Made by a program: the position numbers and the translations under genes
DNA from: DATAZK01 sp965199805
Lineage (GTDB): Bacteria; Actinomycetota; Actinomycetes; Frankiales; Frankiaceae
DNA: 64,000 nucleotides
Direction of reading: 5' to 3'
Assembly (NCBI GenBank): GCA_965199805.1
Contig: CBDATO010000001.1
Span: forward strand, 1,984,001 to 2,048,000
Shown: positions 16,171 through 28,722 of the stretch, piece by piece
Layout of the letters: each line of letters starts with the position of its first letter
Position numbering within the stretch: position 1 is the first letter of the stretch
The notes under the pieces: generated by a model
Database searches by the model: none
What the model was told of the DNA's origin: nothing
The model's input: the letters and a program-made list of their open reading frames with translations, nothing else

Positions 16171-17103
16171 GTGGCGACGATCGGGATCATCGGACTGGGC
16201 CGCATGGGCGGCAACATGGCCAAGCGCATCAAGCAGGGCGGCCACACGGTCGTCGGCTACGACCGGGCTCCGGGCGACCGTGACGTCGACAGCCTCGAGG
16301 CGCTGGTCAAGGCGCTCCCGGCGCCGCGTGTGGTGTGGGTGATGGTGCCCGCCGGCACCGCCACGCAGCAGACGATCAACCAGCTCGGCGAGCTGCTCCA
16401 GCCCGGTGACGTCGTCGTCGACGGCGGCAACTCGAAGTACACCGACGACCAGAAGCACGCCGCGGAGCTGGCCGAGAAGAGCATCGGCTTCGTCGACTGC
16501 GGGGTCTCCGGCGGCGTCTGGGGCCTGGAGAACGGCTACGCCCTGATGGCCGGCGGCCTGCCCGAGCACGTCGCGGTCGTCCAGCCGTTCTTCGACGCCC
16601 TGAAGCCGGAGGGTGACGCGGGCTTCGTCGTCGCCGGCGGCGTCGGCGCCGGTCACTTCGCCAAGATGGTCCACAACGGCGTCGAGTACGGGATGATGCA
16701 GGCGTACGCCGAGGGCTGGGAGCTGCTCCGGGCGGCGCCGCTCGTCGAAGACGTCACGGGTGTCGTGAAGAGCTGGACGCAGGGCACCGTCATCCGCTCC
16801 TGGCTGCTGGACCTGCTGGTGCTGGCGCTCGCGGCCGACCCGCAGCTCGACAAGCTCAAGGGCTACGCCGACGACTCCGGTGAGGGCCGGTGGACGGTCG
16901 AGGCGGCGGTCGACCACGCGGTGCCGCTGCCCGTCATCACCGCTGCCCTGTTCGCCCGGTTCGCCAGCCGGCAGGACGACTCGCCGGCGATGAAGGTCGT
17001 CGCGGCGTTGCGCAGCCAGTTCGGCGGGCACGCGGTGGAGTCGATCAGCGGCCAGCGCTCCGGCGGGTCCGCGGCCGACACGGTCGAGGACGTCGCGCAC
17101 TGA
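16171..17103 (+). CDS. gnd: 6-phosphogluconate dehydrogenase, decarboxylating (short form)
   Basis: 310 residues with GTG start and AAGGAG seven bases upstream. The NAD(P)-binding GLGRMGGNMAKR, VVDGGNSKY and the substrate lysine region GAGHFAKMVHNGVEYGMMQ identify it. At about 300 residues it is the short, often NAD-linked class rather than the 470-residue NADP enzyme. It turns 6-phosphogluconate into ribulose 5-phosphate and CO2. Its position between dnaN and recF is a marker of several actinomycete families. Confidence 0.92.
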   Translation: MATIGIIGLGRMGGNMAKRIKQGGHTVVGYDRAPGDRDVDSLEALVKALPAPRVVWVMVPAGTATQQTINQLGELLQPGDVVVDGGNSKYTDDQKHAAELAEKSIGFVDCGVSGGVWGLENGYALMAGGLPEHVAVVQPFFDALKPEGDAGFVVAGGVGAGHFAKMVHNGVEYGMMQAYAEGWELLRAAPLVEDVTGVVKSWTQGTVIRSWLLDLLVLALAADPQLDKLKGYADDSGEGRWTVEAAVDHAVPLPVITAALFARFASRQDDSPAMKVVAALRSQFGGHAVESISGQRSGGSAADTVEDVAH

Positions 17104-17156
17104 CGCGACGCGCCGGGCGGCCACCGTCCGGCGCCTGACCTGACATCCTCGACCCG

Positions 17157-18383
17157 GTGTACCTGTCCGCCCTGTCGCTCACCGACTTCCGCAGCTACGT
17201 GCAGGTCGACCTGCAGCTCGAGCCGGGACGCACGACCTTCCTCGGCTCGAACGGTCAGGGCAAGACGAACCTGCTGGAGGCGGTGGGCTACCTGGCGACC
17301 CTCGGCAGCCACCGGGTGTCGGCCGACGCGCCACTCGTACGGATGGGTGCCGAGCGCGCCCTGATCCGCGGGGGCGTGGTCCGCGACGAGCGGTCGGTGC
17401 TGCTCGAGATCGAGCTGGTGCCGGGCCGTGCCAACCGGGCGCGCATCAACCGGGCGCCGGTGCCGCGCCCCCGTGAGCTGCTCGGCCTGCTGCGCACCGT
17501 GCTGTTCGCGCCGGAGGACCTGGCGCTCGTCAAGGGCGATCCCGGCGGGCGGCGCGGCTTCCTCGACGACCTGCTGGTCTCGCGGGCGCCGCGCTACGCA
17601 GGGGTGCGCGCCGACTACGATCGGGTCAACAAGCAGCGCACCACGCTGCTGAAGACGGCGGGTCAGGCGAAGCGGGCCGGTCGCCGCGCCGGCGACGAGG
17701 GCGGTGCGCTCGCGACGCTCGACGTGTGGGACGAGCACCTCGCCCGGGCCGGCGGCGAGCTGCTCGCGGGCCGGCTGCGGCTGGTCGAGGTGCTGACCCC
17801 GCTGGTGGATCAGGCGTATGCGCAGGTCAGCGACCGGCACGGGCCGATCACGATGGAATACCGGGCGAGCGTGCCCGAGCTCGGGGCGACCGGACGCGAC
17901 GCGGAGTCGCTCGCCACCGCCCTGCTCGAGGAGCTGCGCCGGCTGCGTCCGCAGGAGATCGAGCGGGGGGCGTCGCTCGCCGGCCCGCACCGTGACGACC
18001 TGGTGCTCTCCATCGGGCGGCTGCCGGCCCGGGGATACGCCAGCCAGGGCGAGTCCTGGTCGCTGGCGTTGGCCCTCCGGCTGGGGTCGTACGAGCTGCT
18101 GCGCGAGGGGTTGCACGGCGGTGGCGAGCCGGTGCTGCTGCTCGACGACGTCTTCGCCGAGCTCGACGCCGGCCGCCGGGAGCGGCTGGCCGCGCTGATC
18201 GAGCCCGCCGAGCAGGTGCTCATCACCGCGGCCGTGGCCGACGACGTGCCGGGGGGCCTGCGGGGTGACGTCGTCTCGGTCGGCGGTGGGATGGTGCAGG
18301 TGGCACGCCTCGCAGATGGCGCGGACGACGCGGACGAGACGGACCTGTCACCGGAGGCCGGGGAGGCGAACGCGGATGAGTGA
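17157..18383 (+). CDS. recF: DNA replication and repair protein RecF
   Basis: 408 residues, GTG start. Walker A is GSNGQGKTNLLEA, with LTDFRSY before it; the ABC-type signature and Walker B are YASQGESWSLALALRL and VLLLDDVFAELD. It recognises gapped DNA and loads RecA with RecO and RecR at stalled forks. The last 25 residues are acidic. It overlaps dciA by eight bases, so the two are translationally coupled. Confidence 0.96.
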   Translation: MYLSALSLTDFRSYVQVDLQLEPGRTTFLGSNGQGKTNLLEAVGYLATLGSHRVSADAPLVRMGAERALIRGGVVRDERSVLLEIELVPGRANRARINRAPVPRPRELLGLLRTVLFAPEDLALVKGDPGGRRGFLDDLLVSRAPRYAGVRADYDRVNKQRTTLLKTAGQAKRAGRRAGDEGGALATLDVWDEHLARAGGELLAGRLRLVEVLTPLVDQAYAQVSDRHGPITMEYRASVPELGATGRDAESLATALLEELRRLRPQEIERGASLAGPHRDDLVLSIGRLPARGYASQGESWSLALALRLGSYELLREGLHGGGEPVLLLDDVFAELDAGRRERLAALIEPAEQVLITAAVADDVPGGLRGDVVSVGGGMVQVARLADGADDADETDLSPEAGEANADE

Positions 18384-18942
18384 CCCGTCGGTCCCGCAGG
18401 ACGAGTCGGCTCCCGGCGCGGGCGGTCAACCCGAGGGGGGTGAGCTGCGCGGCGCGGACCTGGTGCGCGAGGCGATGGCCAAGGCGTCCGCAGACGCACG
18501 GGCCCGGTCGGCCGCGGCGGGCCGCAGCACCCGCCGGGCCGGGCGCACGGCGGCGCGCGACGCCGCCCGGGAGTCGCGGGCCAAGGGTGACCCGATGGCG
18601 TTCGGTTCGGCGCTGAAGGACGTGCTGGCCGAGCGGGGCTGGGAGACGCAGGCGGCGGGCGCGAGCGTGCTGTCGCGCTGGCCTGAGCTGGTCGGGGAGC
18701 AGGTGGCGGCGCATTGCCGGCCGGTGCGGCTGCGCGACGGCGAGCTGCTCGTCGAGGCCGAGAGCACGGCGTGGGCCACGCAGCTGCGTCTGCTGTCGCG
18801 CACGCTGACCGAGAAGCTGCGCGATCAGCTCGGCCCCGACGTGGTGCGTTCGCTCGTCGTGCGCGGCCCGAGCGGCCCGGACTGGCGTCACGGCAAGCTC
18901 CGGGTCACCGGCGGCCGGGGCCCGCGCGACACCTACGGCTGA
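18376..18942 (+). CDS. dciA: DciA-type replication initiation factor (DUF721)
   Basis: 188 residues from ATG 18376, inside the recF stop region. The C-terminal DUF721 domain runs from LKDVLAERGWE through WPELVGEQVAAHCRPVRLRD and ESTAWATQLRLLSRTL to the end. The N-terminal 70 residues are charged and probably disordered. DciA is the ancestral partner of the DnaB helicase in bacteria without DnaC. Mycobacterial Rv0004 is the same gene at the same place, between recF and gyrB. Confidence 0.9.
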   Translation: MSDPSVPQDESAPGAGGQPEGGELRGADLVREAMAKASADARARSAAAGRSTRRAGRTAARDAARESRAKGDPMAFGSALKDVLAERGWETQAAGASVLSRWPELVGEQVAAHCRPVRLRDGELLVEAESTAWATQLRLLSRTLTEKLRDQLGPDVVRSLVVRGPSGPDWRHGKLRVTGGRGPRDTYG

Positions 18943-19299
18943 GCCGCCGCAGGAGCGTGTCGATCAATCACGCTGTGTGCCGAACGGGTGACGCGTTAGC
19001 CCGTCGGGTGGGGGGTCGACCGGCTCAGCCGCGATGAGACGCAGCAGCTGCCCGTCCTCGTAGGGGGGATCGGAACGCGGGGCCATTTCGGTCTCCGTAC
19101 ACGACAGACCGCGTGGCTGCCATCAGTGCACGTCAACAGGCGGTATCGTGTATGGGTGCTCCCTGAGCCGTCCGGATGACCTCCGACGGAGCCCGGATCA
19201 CACCCACTCCATCGCGTCACCCCGACCGTGCTCAGGTACCGACTGTGCTCAGGTCCAGGTGGCGCGGGCAGCACTGCAAACCGACAGGAAGTCTCCTGC
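18943..19299. promoter_or_regulatory. dciA-gyrB intergenic region
   Basis: 357 bases. It must contain the gyrB promoter; TATCGT and TATGGG near 19144-19156 are possible -10 elements but were not proven. GTGCTCAGGT is repeated at 19228-19237 and 19245-19254, 17 bases apart, shortly before gyrB. Its left part holds the small minus-strand frame described at 18964. Confidence 0.4.
18964..19086 (-). CDS. Candidate 40-residue protein antisense to the gyrB leader
   Basis: Small frame from ATG 19086 to TGA 18964, with GGAGA five bases before the ATG. The product is acidic-proline rich (SDPPYEDGQLLRLIAAEPVD) and has no recognisable motif. Third-position GC is about 74%, near background and below that of the neighbouring genes, so coding status is doubtful. 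It lies alone in the 357-base dciA-gyrB gap and would be transcribed away from gyrB. Confidence 0.3.
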   Translation of the reverse strand: MAPRSDPPYEDGQLLRLIAAEPVDPPPDGLTRHPFGTQRD

Positions 19300-21288
<1,989 letters not shown>

Positions 21289-21345
21289 GCCTCGACAGCT
21301 AGGTCTCGGACTCCCGTTCGTTCCTGACGAAGAAAGGCCGCATCC

Positions 21346-23861
<2,516 letters not shown>

Positions 23862-23865
<4 letters not shown>

Positions 23866-24803
23866 GCCCCAGCGAGGCATCGCCAGGCTCGGCCGAGCAG
23901 GCCTCCACCGCAGGTTCGGAGGCTGCGAAGAAGCGGTCGTCCGCCTCCGGTGGCGCGCAGCCGGCCGTAACGTCGGGCGCCGCACCCGGTGGCCAGACGC
24001 AGCCGGTGAAGGCACCGGCCAAGTCCGGGTCGGGCGGTCGCCCGGGCAGTGCCCGTCGCGGGCGCAACGGCGCTGATCCGGCGCAGGCCCGCCCCGACGA
24101 CGACACCCGTCCGCACGCCGTCGTCAAGGACCCGGGCACCGAGCGCGACAGCGGCCGGGTGCCGCTGGCCAAGCCGGGCGCCGCGGAAGCGACGCGGCCG
24201 GGGCAGCCCAGCCCGTGGTCGCGCGACTCGGCCACCACCCGCACCACCACCATGGAGCCGGTCAACGGTTACGCGGGCGGTCCGGGCGGCAATGGTCCGG
24301 GCGGCAATGGTCCTGGGGGTAACGGTCCGGGTGGTAACGCTCCCGGATACGCCCCGGCCGGTGCGGTACCCCCCGGTTACGCGGCCGCCCCCGGTGGCGC
24401 AGGCACGGCGACGGCGACCCCGGGGCAGTCGGCGCGCCAGATGGCCCGGCGGGCCCGGCTGAAGGTCTCGCACCTCGGGCCGTGGTCGGTCTTCAAGGTG
24501 TCGCTGACCTTCTCGCTCTGCATGTTCATCGTGTTGCTGGTCGCGGTCGCCGCCCTCTGGGCGGTGCTCGACAGCGCCGGCGTCTTCAAGTCGATCGTCG
24601 ACGCCGCCAACACCCTGACCAACGACAACAAAGAGACCAGCATCGCCGAATGGCTGACGTTCAACCGCGTCATGGTCATCGCGGTCGTGCTCGGGGCGGC
24701 CAACGTCATCGCGTTCACGTTGCTGTCGACAATCGGCTCGCTGCTCTACAACCTGTGCTCGGACTTCGTGGGAGGCATCGAGGTGACGCTCGTCGAGCGT
24801 TGA
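23862..24803 (+). CDS. DUF3566 transmembrane protein
   Basis: 313 residues. The first 185 are Ala/Pro/Gly-rich and disordered, including four 5-residue GGNGP units. The C-terminal domain (RARLKVSHLGPWSVFKVSLTF onward) is DUF3566, with two membrane helices (about SLCMFIVLLVAVAALWAVL and VMVIAVVLGAANVIAFTLL) and the final SDFVGGIEVTLVER. This gene follows gyrA throughout actinobacteria (Rv0007-like); its role is unknown, probably envelope-related. GTG 23862 overlaps the gyrA stop. Confidence 0.88.
24279..24338 (+). repeat. Four 15-bp tandem repeats in the DUF3566 gene
   Basis: Units GGTCCGGGCGGCAAT (two exact copies at 24279 and 24294) and two diverged copies at 24309 and 24324. They encode a Gly-Pro-Gly-Gly-Asn repeat in the disordered N-terminal region and could vary in number between strains. 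Confidence 0.85.
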
Positions 24804-24880
24804 CCCTCCCGACGGCGCCCACGACGGCGCCGCGAGCACGTAGGATCGCCACGGCGCCAAGCCCTTTGCGAGTCAAGCCC

Positions 24881-24957
24881 GGACCTATAGCTCAGCCGGT
24901 TAGAGCGCTTCCCTGATAAGGAAGAGGCCGGTGGTTCAAGTCCACCTAGGTCCACCA
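24881..24957 (+). tRNA. tRNA-Ile (GAT)
   Basis: Cloverleaf with acceptor GGACCTA/TAGGTCC, D-arm GCTC...GAGC, anticodon stem CTTCC/GGAAG around CTGATAA (anticodon GAT), T-arm GGTGG TTCAAGT CCACC, discriminator A and an encoded CCA. 77 bases. Confidence 0.97.
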
Positions 24958-25000
24958 TCCCGTCGCGCCGGATACGTCACCCGAAGAGTCGGAGCCCCGC

Positions 25001-25126
25001 ATGCTGAGACTGGTCACTGCGGGGCTGGCGTCGCTGGTCGTCACCGTGGTCGTGCGGCGCACCGTCGGTCGCCGTGGCGACGGCGACGTCTGGCACGAGG
25101 CGACCAAGCCGGCAGACCTGCGCTGA
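25001..25126 (+). CDS. DLW-39-like small membrane protein
   Basis: 41 residues from ATG 25001, with GGAG six bases upstream. The N-terminus MLRLVTAGLASLVVTVVVRR is one hydrophobic segment. The end GDVWHEATKPADLR matches the DLW-x-EAT signature of the tiny DLW-39 family that occurs downstream of gyrA in actinobacteria; here Leu of DLW is Val. Function unknown. It lies between tRNA-Ile and tRNA-Ala and may share their transcript. Confidence 0.75.
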   Translation: MLRLVTAGLASLVVTVVVRRTVGRRGDGDVWHEATKPADLR

Positions 25127-25139
25127 CGAGGCGCGTCAC

Positions 25140-25212
25140 GGGGCCGTAGCTCAATTGGTAGAGCGCCTGCTTTGCAAGCAGGAGGTCAGGGGTTCGATTC
25201 CCCTCGGCTCCA
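25140..25212 (+). tRNA. tRNA-Ala (TGC)
   Basis: Acceptor GGGGCCG/CGGCTCC, D-arm GCTC...GAGC, anticodon stem CCTGC/GCAGG around TTTGCAA (anticodon TGC), T-arm AGGGG TTCGATT CCCCT, discriminator A. CCA is not encoded. 73 bases. Confidence 0.97.
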
Positions 25213-25257
25213 CTCCTTCTCCATCTCATCCACCGCCCGGTGCGCCTGAACGCGAAA

Positions 25258-25297
25258 CGGCTCCCCGCCACGTCCTGCTGGACGCGGCGGGGAGCCG
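25258..25297. terminator. Hairpin between tRNA-Ala and the 25.3 kb gene
   Basis: The left arm begins CGGCTCCCCGCC (25258) and the right arm ends GGCGGGGAGCCG (25297), with an inner CGTCC/GGACG pairing and a TGCT loop. It separates the plus-strand tRNA from the convergent minus-strand gene. Confidence 0.8.
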
Positions 25298-25316
25298 GAT
25301 GCATGCGGTGCCGTGG

Positions 25317-26012
25317 TCAGCCGTTGGTGTGCAGCTCCCCGTCCTCACCGGCCGAGGTGGCCGGCGGCTCGGTCTGCCCCTCGACCTCGGGGCCGGACTC
25401 GACGGACTTCTCGATGAGCCCTCCGAGCGGGTCGCCCGAGGCGGTGCCGACGGTGTTTGGCTCCACGGTGACCGGCGGCGGGGTCGACGCTGCCGTGGAG
25501 GCGACCGGGGCGTCGCCGTACGGGTCGGTCGAGGGGGTGCCGCCGCTGCGCTTGGCCTGCGACGCCTTGAACGCGGCGCCGCCGGCGGCCGGGATCACCA
25601 GCAGCAGGAGCAGCTTGCGCCACCGCCGCTTGCGGGCCGGCAGCTTGGACTTGAGGGCGGCTCCGGCACTGGTGTGGGCCAGCTTCTTGCCGGCCTCGGT
25701 GTCGAACGCCGACAGCAGCGCGTCCTGCAGGACGGGCGTACCGCGGTCGCGGGCGACCTCGAGGGCGTGCGAGCCCTTCTCCAGTGCGGCCGCTGCGACG
25801 ACGGGTGCCTGGGCGGCGGCGACGGCACCGGCCCGCTTGGCCTCCTTGCCGACCCGCTTGGCCTGCTGCCTGGCCGTCTCTGCGGCGGCGTTGAACTTCT
25901 CGGACTGGGCGATGCTGGCGCGCAGGGCCTCTGCCTGCTCACGAACCTGTATCGCCGCCGTCTCCGCGACTCCGGCAACGGTCTTGCCGGCCGCTCCGAT
26001 CTGGTCACTCAC
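25317..26012 (-). CDS. Unknown Ala-rich single-pass membrane protein
   Basis: 231 residues, GTG start. The first 140 are Ala/Lys/Glu/Gln-rich and strongly helical, possibly a coiled coil (AETARQQAKRVGKEAKRAG). A basic stretch (ARKRRWRK) precedes one membrane helix (LLLLLVIPAAGGAAF). The last 75 residues are Pro/Thr/Gly-rich and acidic, ending at the cell exterior if the positive-inside rule holds. I do not recognise the family. It is divergent from the cyclophilin gene. Confidence 0.7.
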   Translation of the reverse strand: MSDQIGAAGKTVAGVAETAAIQVREQAEALRASIAQSEKFNAAAETARQQAKRVGKEAKRAGAVAAAQAPVVAAAALEKGSHALEVARDRGTPVLQDALLSAFDTEAGKKLAHTSAGAALKSKLPARKRRWRKLLLLLVIPAAGGAAFKASQAKRSGGTPSTDPYGDAPVASTAASTPPPVTVEPNTVGTASGDPLGGLIEKSVESGPEVEGQTEPPATSAGEDGELHTNG

Positions 26013-26245
26013 TGTTGTTCCACCCTTCGGACGGGTCGGGCTCGTTGGCGATGTCTGGCGCGTTCTTCATCTCGACCGCTGTTGGCCGTGAACGTCAATG
26101 GTGTTCGATCTTCCACGGCCTGTCGACGGGGAAACGCAAGGTGGCCAGGCAGCCCGATCCGGGGTGTCGCCGGTTACGTACTGTTGACCGGGTCCGAGCA
26201 GCACCAAAGCAGTGGCACTCAACCGGGAAGGGCCGACGACTACCG

Positions 26246-26773
26246 ATGGCCGAAGAGCTCTACGCGACGATGCAGACGAGCAAGGGAGATGTGCGTATCC
26301 GCCTCTTCCCGAATCATGCTCCCAAGACGGTCGAGAACTTCGTCGGCCTCGCCGACGGCAGCAAGGCCTGGACCGACCCTGCGTCGCGCGACCAGGTCGA
26401 AGGCCGTCCGCTGTACGACGGCACCGTCTTCCACCGCGTCATCCCCGGCTTCATGATCCAGGGCGGCGACCCGCTGGGCAGCGGCCGCGGCGGCCCCGGC
26501 TACCAGTTCAAGGACGAGTTCCACCCCGAGCTGTCCTTCGACCGGCCCTACCTGCTGGCCATGGCAAACGCGGGTCCCGGCACCAACGGCTCGCAGTTCT
26601 TCATCACCGTCGGCAAGACGCCGCACCTCAACCGCAAGCACAGCATCTTCGGCGAGGTCGTCTCCGGCCAGGACGTCGTCGAGGCCATCGCCGGCGCGCC
26701 CACCGACCGGTCCGACCGGCCGCACGACGACATCGTCATCGAGCGGATCGTCATCGAGCGCGTCGACGCCTGA
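26246..26773 (+). CDS. ppiA: Peptidyl-prolyl cis-trans isomerase, cyclophilin type
   Basis: 175 residues from ATG 26246. Cyclophilin core: NHAPKTVENFVGLADG, YDGTVFHRVIPGFMIQGGDP (catalytic Arg in FHRVI), LAMANAGPGTNGSQFFIT and KHSIFGEVVSGQDVV. It speeds proline isomerisation during protein folding. No signal peptide, so cytoplasmic. In actinobacteria ppiA stands near gyrA and before the rhomboid gene, as here. Confidence 0.95.
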   Translation: MAEELYATMQTSKGDVRIRLFPNHAPKTVENFVGLADGSKAWTDPASRDQVEGRPLYDGTVFHRVIPGFMIQGGDPLGSGRGGPGYQFKDEFHPELSFDRPYLLAMANAGPGTNGSQFFITVGKTPHLNRKHSIFGEVVSGQDVVEAIAGAPTDRSDRPHDDIVIERIVIERVDA

Positions 26774-26806
26774 CGTCTCCACGATCAGCCGACACGCACC
26801 CGGATC

Positions 26807-27742
26807 ATGACGACCTACGGCGCTCCCACCCCGGAGGGCACCCCCCAGCAGGGACAGGTGTCAGGTCCGGGTGCGTCAGGTCCGGGTGCGTCAGCCGATC
26901 CGGAGCCGGCGACCTGCTACCGGCATCCGGATCGCACGACCTACGTGCGCTGCACGCGGTGCGACCGTCCGATCTGCGCCGAGTGCATGCGTCCGGCCGC
27001 CGTGGGCTTCCAGTGCCCCGACGACGTGGCTGCCGGCCAGGCGGATCAGCGGCCGTGGCGTAACCAGTTCGGGACGGCGGTGCGCTCCAGCCGCCCCTAC
27101 GCGACGATCGCCTTCATCGCGATCAACGTCGTCTGCTTCATCCTGCAGGGCTTCCCGATCTCGACGAACAGCTTCTACAACAGCCAGTTCTCGGCGGACT
27201 ACGCGTCCTACAACGGCGCCATCGCCGGTGTCTTCGGCCACCACGAGTACTACCGGCTGCTGACCGGCGCCTTCCTGCACGTAGCCATCTGGCACATCGC
27301 CGTCAACATGCTCGCGCTGGTGATGGTGGGGCCGGCGCTCGAGGCGATGCTCGGCCGGGTGCGCTTCGTGGCGCTCTACCTGCTCGCGGGCATCGGCGGA
27401 AACGTGCTCGCGTACGTGGTGAAGGACCTCGGCTACGTCAGCGTCGGCGCGTCCGGCTCGATCTTCGGCATGTTCGCCGCGTACTGGGTGCTGGCCCGGC
27501 GGGTGCGGGCCGACACCTCGGGCATCACCGGCACGATCGTGCTCAACCTGATCATCTCGGTGGCGATCCCGGGAATCAGTCTGTTCGGCCACCTGGGCGG
27601 GCTGGTCGTCGGCGCCCTGGTGGGCACGGTGTTCGGCTTCCTCGGTCAGCGCCGCTGGCCGGTGCAGGCCGGAGGCGTCGCGTTGGTCGCGCTCCTGCTG
27701 GTGGCGGCGACCGTGATCAGGACGACGGTCTCGTACACCTGA
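26807..27742 (+). CDS. Rhomboid-family intramembrane serine protease with N-terminal zinc-finger
   Basis: 311 residues. N-terminal 45 residues are disordered with a duplicated SGPGA. A B-box-like zinc motif follows (CYRHPDRTTYVRCTRCDRPI then CAEC...C). Six or so membrane helices start at TIAFIAINVVCFIL; the catalytic serine lies in SVGASGSIFGMFA and the histidine in SLFGHLGGLVVGAL, so the Ser-His dyad is complete. It should cleave membrane proteins within the bilayer. The 3' end overlaps the convergent PH-domain gene by 26 bases. Confidence 0.92.
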   Translation: MTTYGAPTPEGTPQQGQVSGPGASGPGASADPEPATCYRHPDRTTYVRCTRCDRPICAECMRPAAVGFQCPDDVAAGQADQRPWRNQFGTAVRSSRPYATIAFIAINVVCFILQGFPISTNSFYNSQFSADYASYNGAIAGVFGHHEYYRLLTGAFLHVAIWHIAVNMLALVMVGPALEAMLGRVRFVALYLLAGIGGNVLAYVVKDLGYVSVGASGSIFGMFAAYWVLARRVRADTSGITGTIVLNLIISVAIPGISLFGHLGGLVVGALVGTVFGFLGQRRWPVQAGGVALVALLLVAATVIRTTVSYT

Positions 27743-28178
27743 CGACGTCCGCCTCCATCGCTGCCGCCACCTCGTCCGCCGGGGTGCCGAGCTGCAGGCT
27801 GGAGAGCACGATCAGCGTGTCGTCGCTGAGATCGACCTCGAGATGGCTGCCGAACGCGAGGAAGTGCCGCTCGACGCGGACCCGTACGGCGGTGACCTCC
27901 CCCCACGACGCCTCGCGCCGCTGCAGGCCCACGACGTAGCGGAAGCCCTCCGGGCCGAGCGTCAGAGCCGGGCGGCACCAGAAGTCGCGGGCCGCGGCCA
28001 GCAGCAGCACGGCGGCCGGCGCCCACAGCACCGCACCTTCGCCGCGCCCGCCGAGCAGGGCGGCCCCAGCGGCGACGAGCAGCCCGGCGACCAGCAGCAG
28101 CACCGCCCGGCGCAGCGGGGCTCCGTACGCGGTGGTCATGCGCGGATCGGCCGTACCGGGACCAGGCGGGTTATCCAC
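27717..28178 (-). CDS. PH-domain (bPH2-like) membrane protein
   Basis: 153 residues from GTG 28178; ATG 28139 is an alternative start. Two adjacent membrane helices (LLLVAGLLVAAGAALLG and AVLWAPAAVLLLAAARDF) precede a small beta-rich domain (LGPEGFRYVVGLQRREASW onward) of the bacterial PH type. This corresponds to Rv0010c in gene order, between the rhomboid/ppiA group and crgA. Role unknown. Its start codon lies inside a pair of DnaA-box-like sequences at 28171-28189. Confidence 0.75.
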   Translation of the reverse strand: MDNPPGPGTADPRMTTAYGAPLRRAVLLLVAGLLVAAGAALLGGRGEGAVLWAPAAVLLLAAARDFWCRPALTLGPEGFRYVVGLQRREASWGEVTAVRVRVERHFLAFGSHLEVDLSDDTLIVLSSLQLGTPADEVAAAMEADVVRCTRPSS

Positions 28179-28189
28179 ACTGTGGACAG
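28171..28189. promoter_or_regulatory. Head-to-head DnaA-box pair
   Basis: TTATCCACA (28171-28179) and TGTGGACAG (28181-28189), separated by one base, form a near-palindrome. The first is a perfect DnaA box; the second is one mismatch from the actinobacterial form. They cover the start of the PH-domain gene, 13 kb from oriC. Confidence 0.6.
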
Positions 28190-28275
28190 AGCCTGGGGAT
28201 GAATGACATCCGTGGAGTTCGCCTCGTGTAACTCACGCATAAGCGCAGCTCAGCGGCCTGGTGCAGCGACAGTCG

Positions 28276-28578
28276 TCATTTCCACTGGGTGGCGAGACCG
28301 AGGCCCGCAAGGATGAAGGCGAAGCCGATGGCCACGTTCCACCCGCCGAGATGCGACATCCCGATGGCTGTGCCGTTGGAGAAGTAGTACGTCAGCAGCC
28401 AGGCGATGCCCACCGCGAATATGCCGAGCAGCATCCAGCCGAACCACGGCGGCGACGGTGCTGCGCTCGCCTTCTTGGCTCCGGGCTTGACGCCGCTCTG
28501 GGGCCCGGCGGCACCGGGAGTCAGCGTGGCGACCGGCCGGGAGCTCGGCTTCTTCTTGCGCCGGCGGGACTCGGGCAC
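28276..28578 (-). CDS. crgA: Cell division protein CrgA
   Basis: 100 residues, GTG start with AGGAGG ten bases upstream. A basic N-terminal tail (ESRRRKKKP) and Pro/Ala linker lead to two membrane helices: WFGWMLLGIFAVGIAWLLTY and the pair GWNVAIGFAFILAGLGLATQ. The TYY and GWN-IGF-TQW pattern defines CrgA, which joins the divisome and in Streptomyces restrains FtsZ ring assembly. It sits between the PH-domain gene and pabA/trpG as in mycobacteria. Confidence 0.93.
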   Translation of the reverse strand: MPESRRRKKKPSSRPVATLTPGAAGPQSGVKPGAKKASAAPSPPWFGWMLLGIFAVGIAWLLTYYFSNGTAIGMSHLGGWNVAIGFAFILAGLGLATQWK

Positions 28579-28722
28579 GTGGGCGGCACCTCCTGAGACG
28601 TCGATCGGGCCGGGTCAGCGTAGCCGGGTGAGCTGTGCGGACGCCGCAGGACGAGCGGGGCACCGCCTCGCCCTGGGAGAAACCGCGAGCTCACCGGGCA
28701 GGCGGCAGGCACACTCGAGGGC

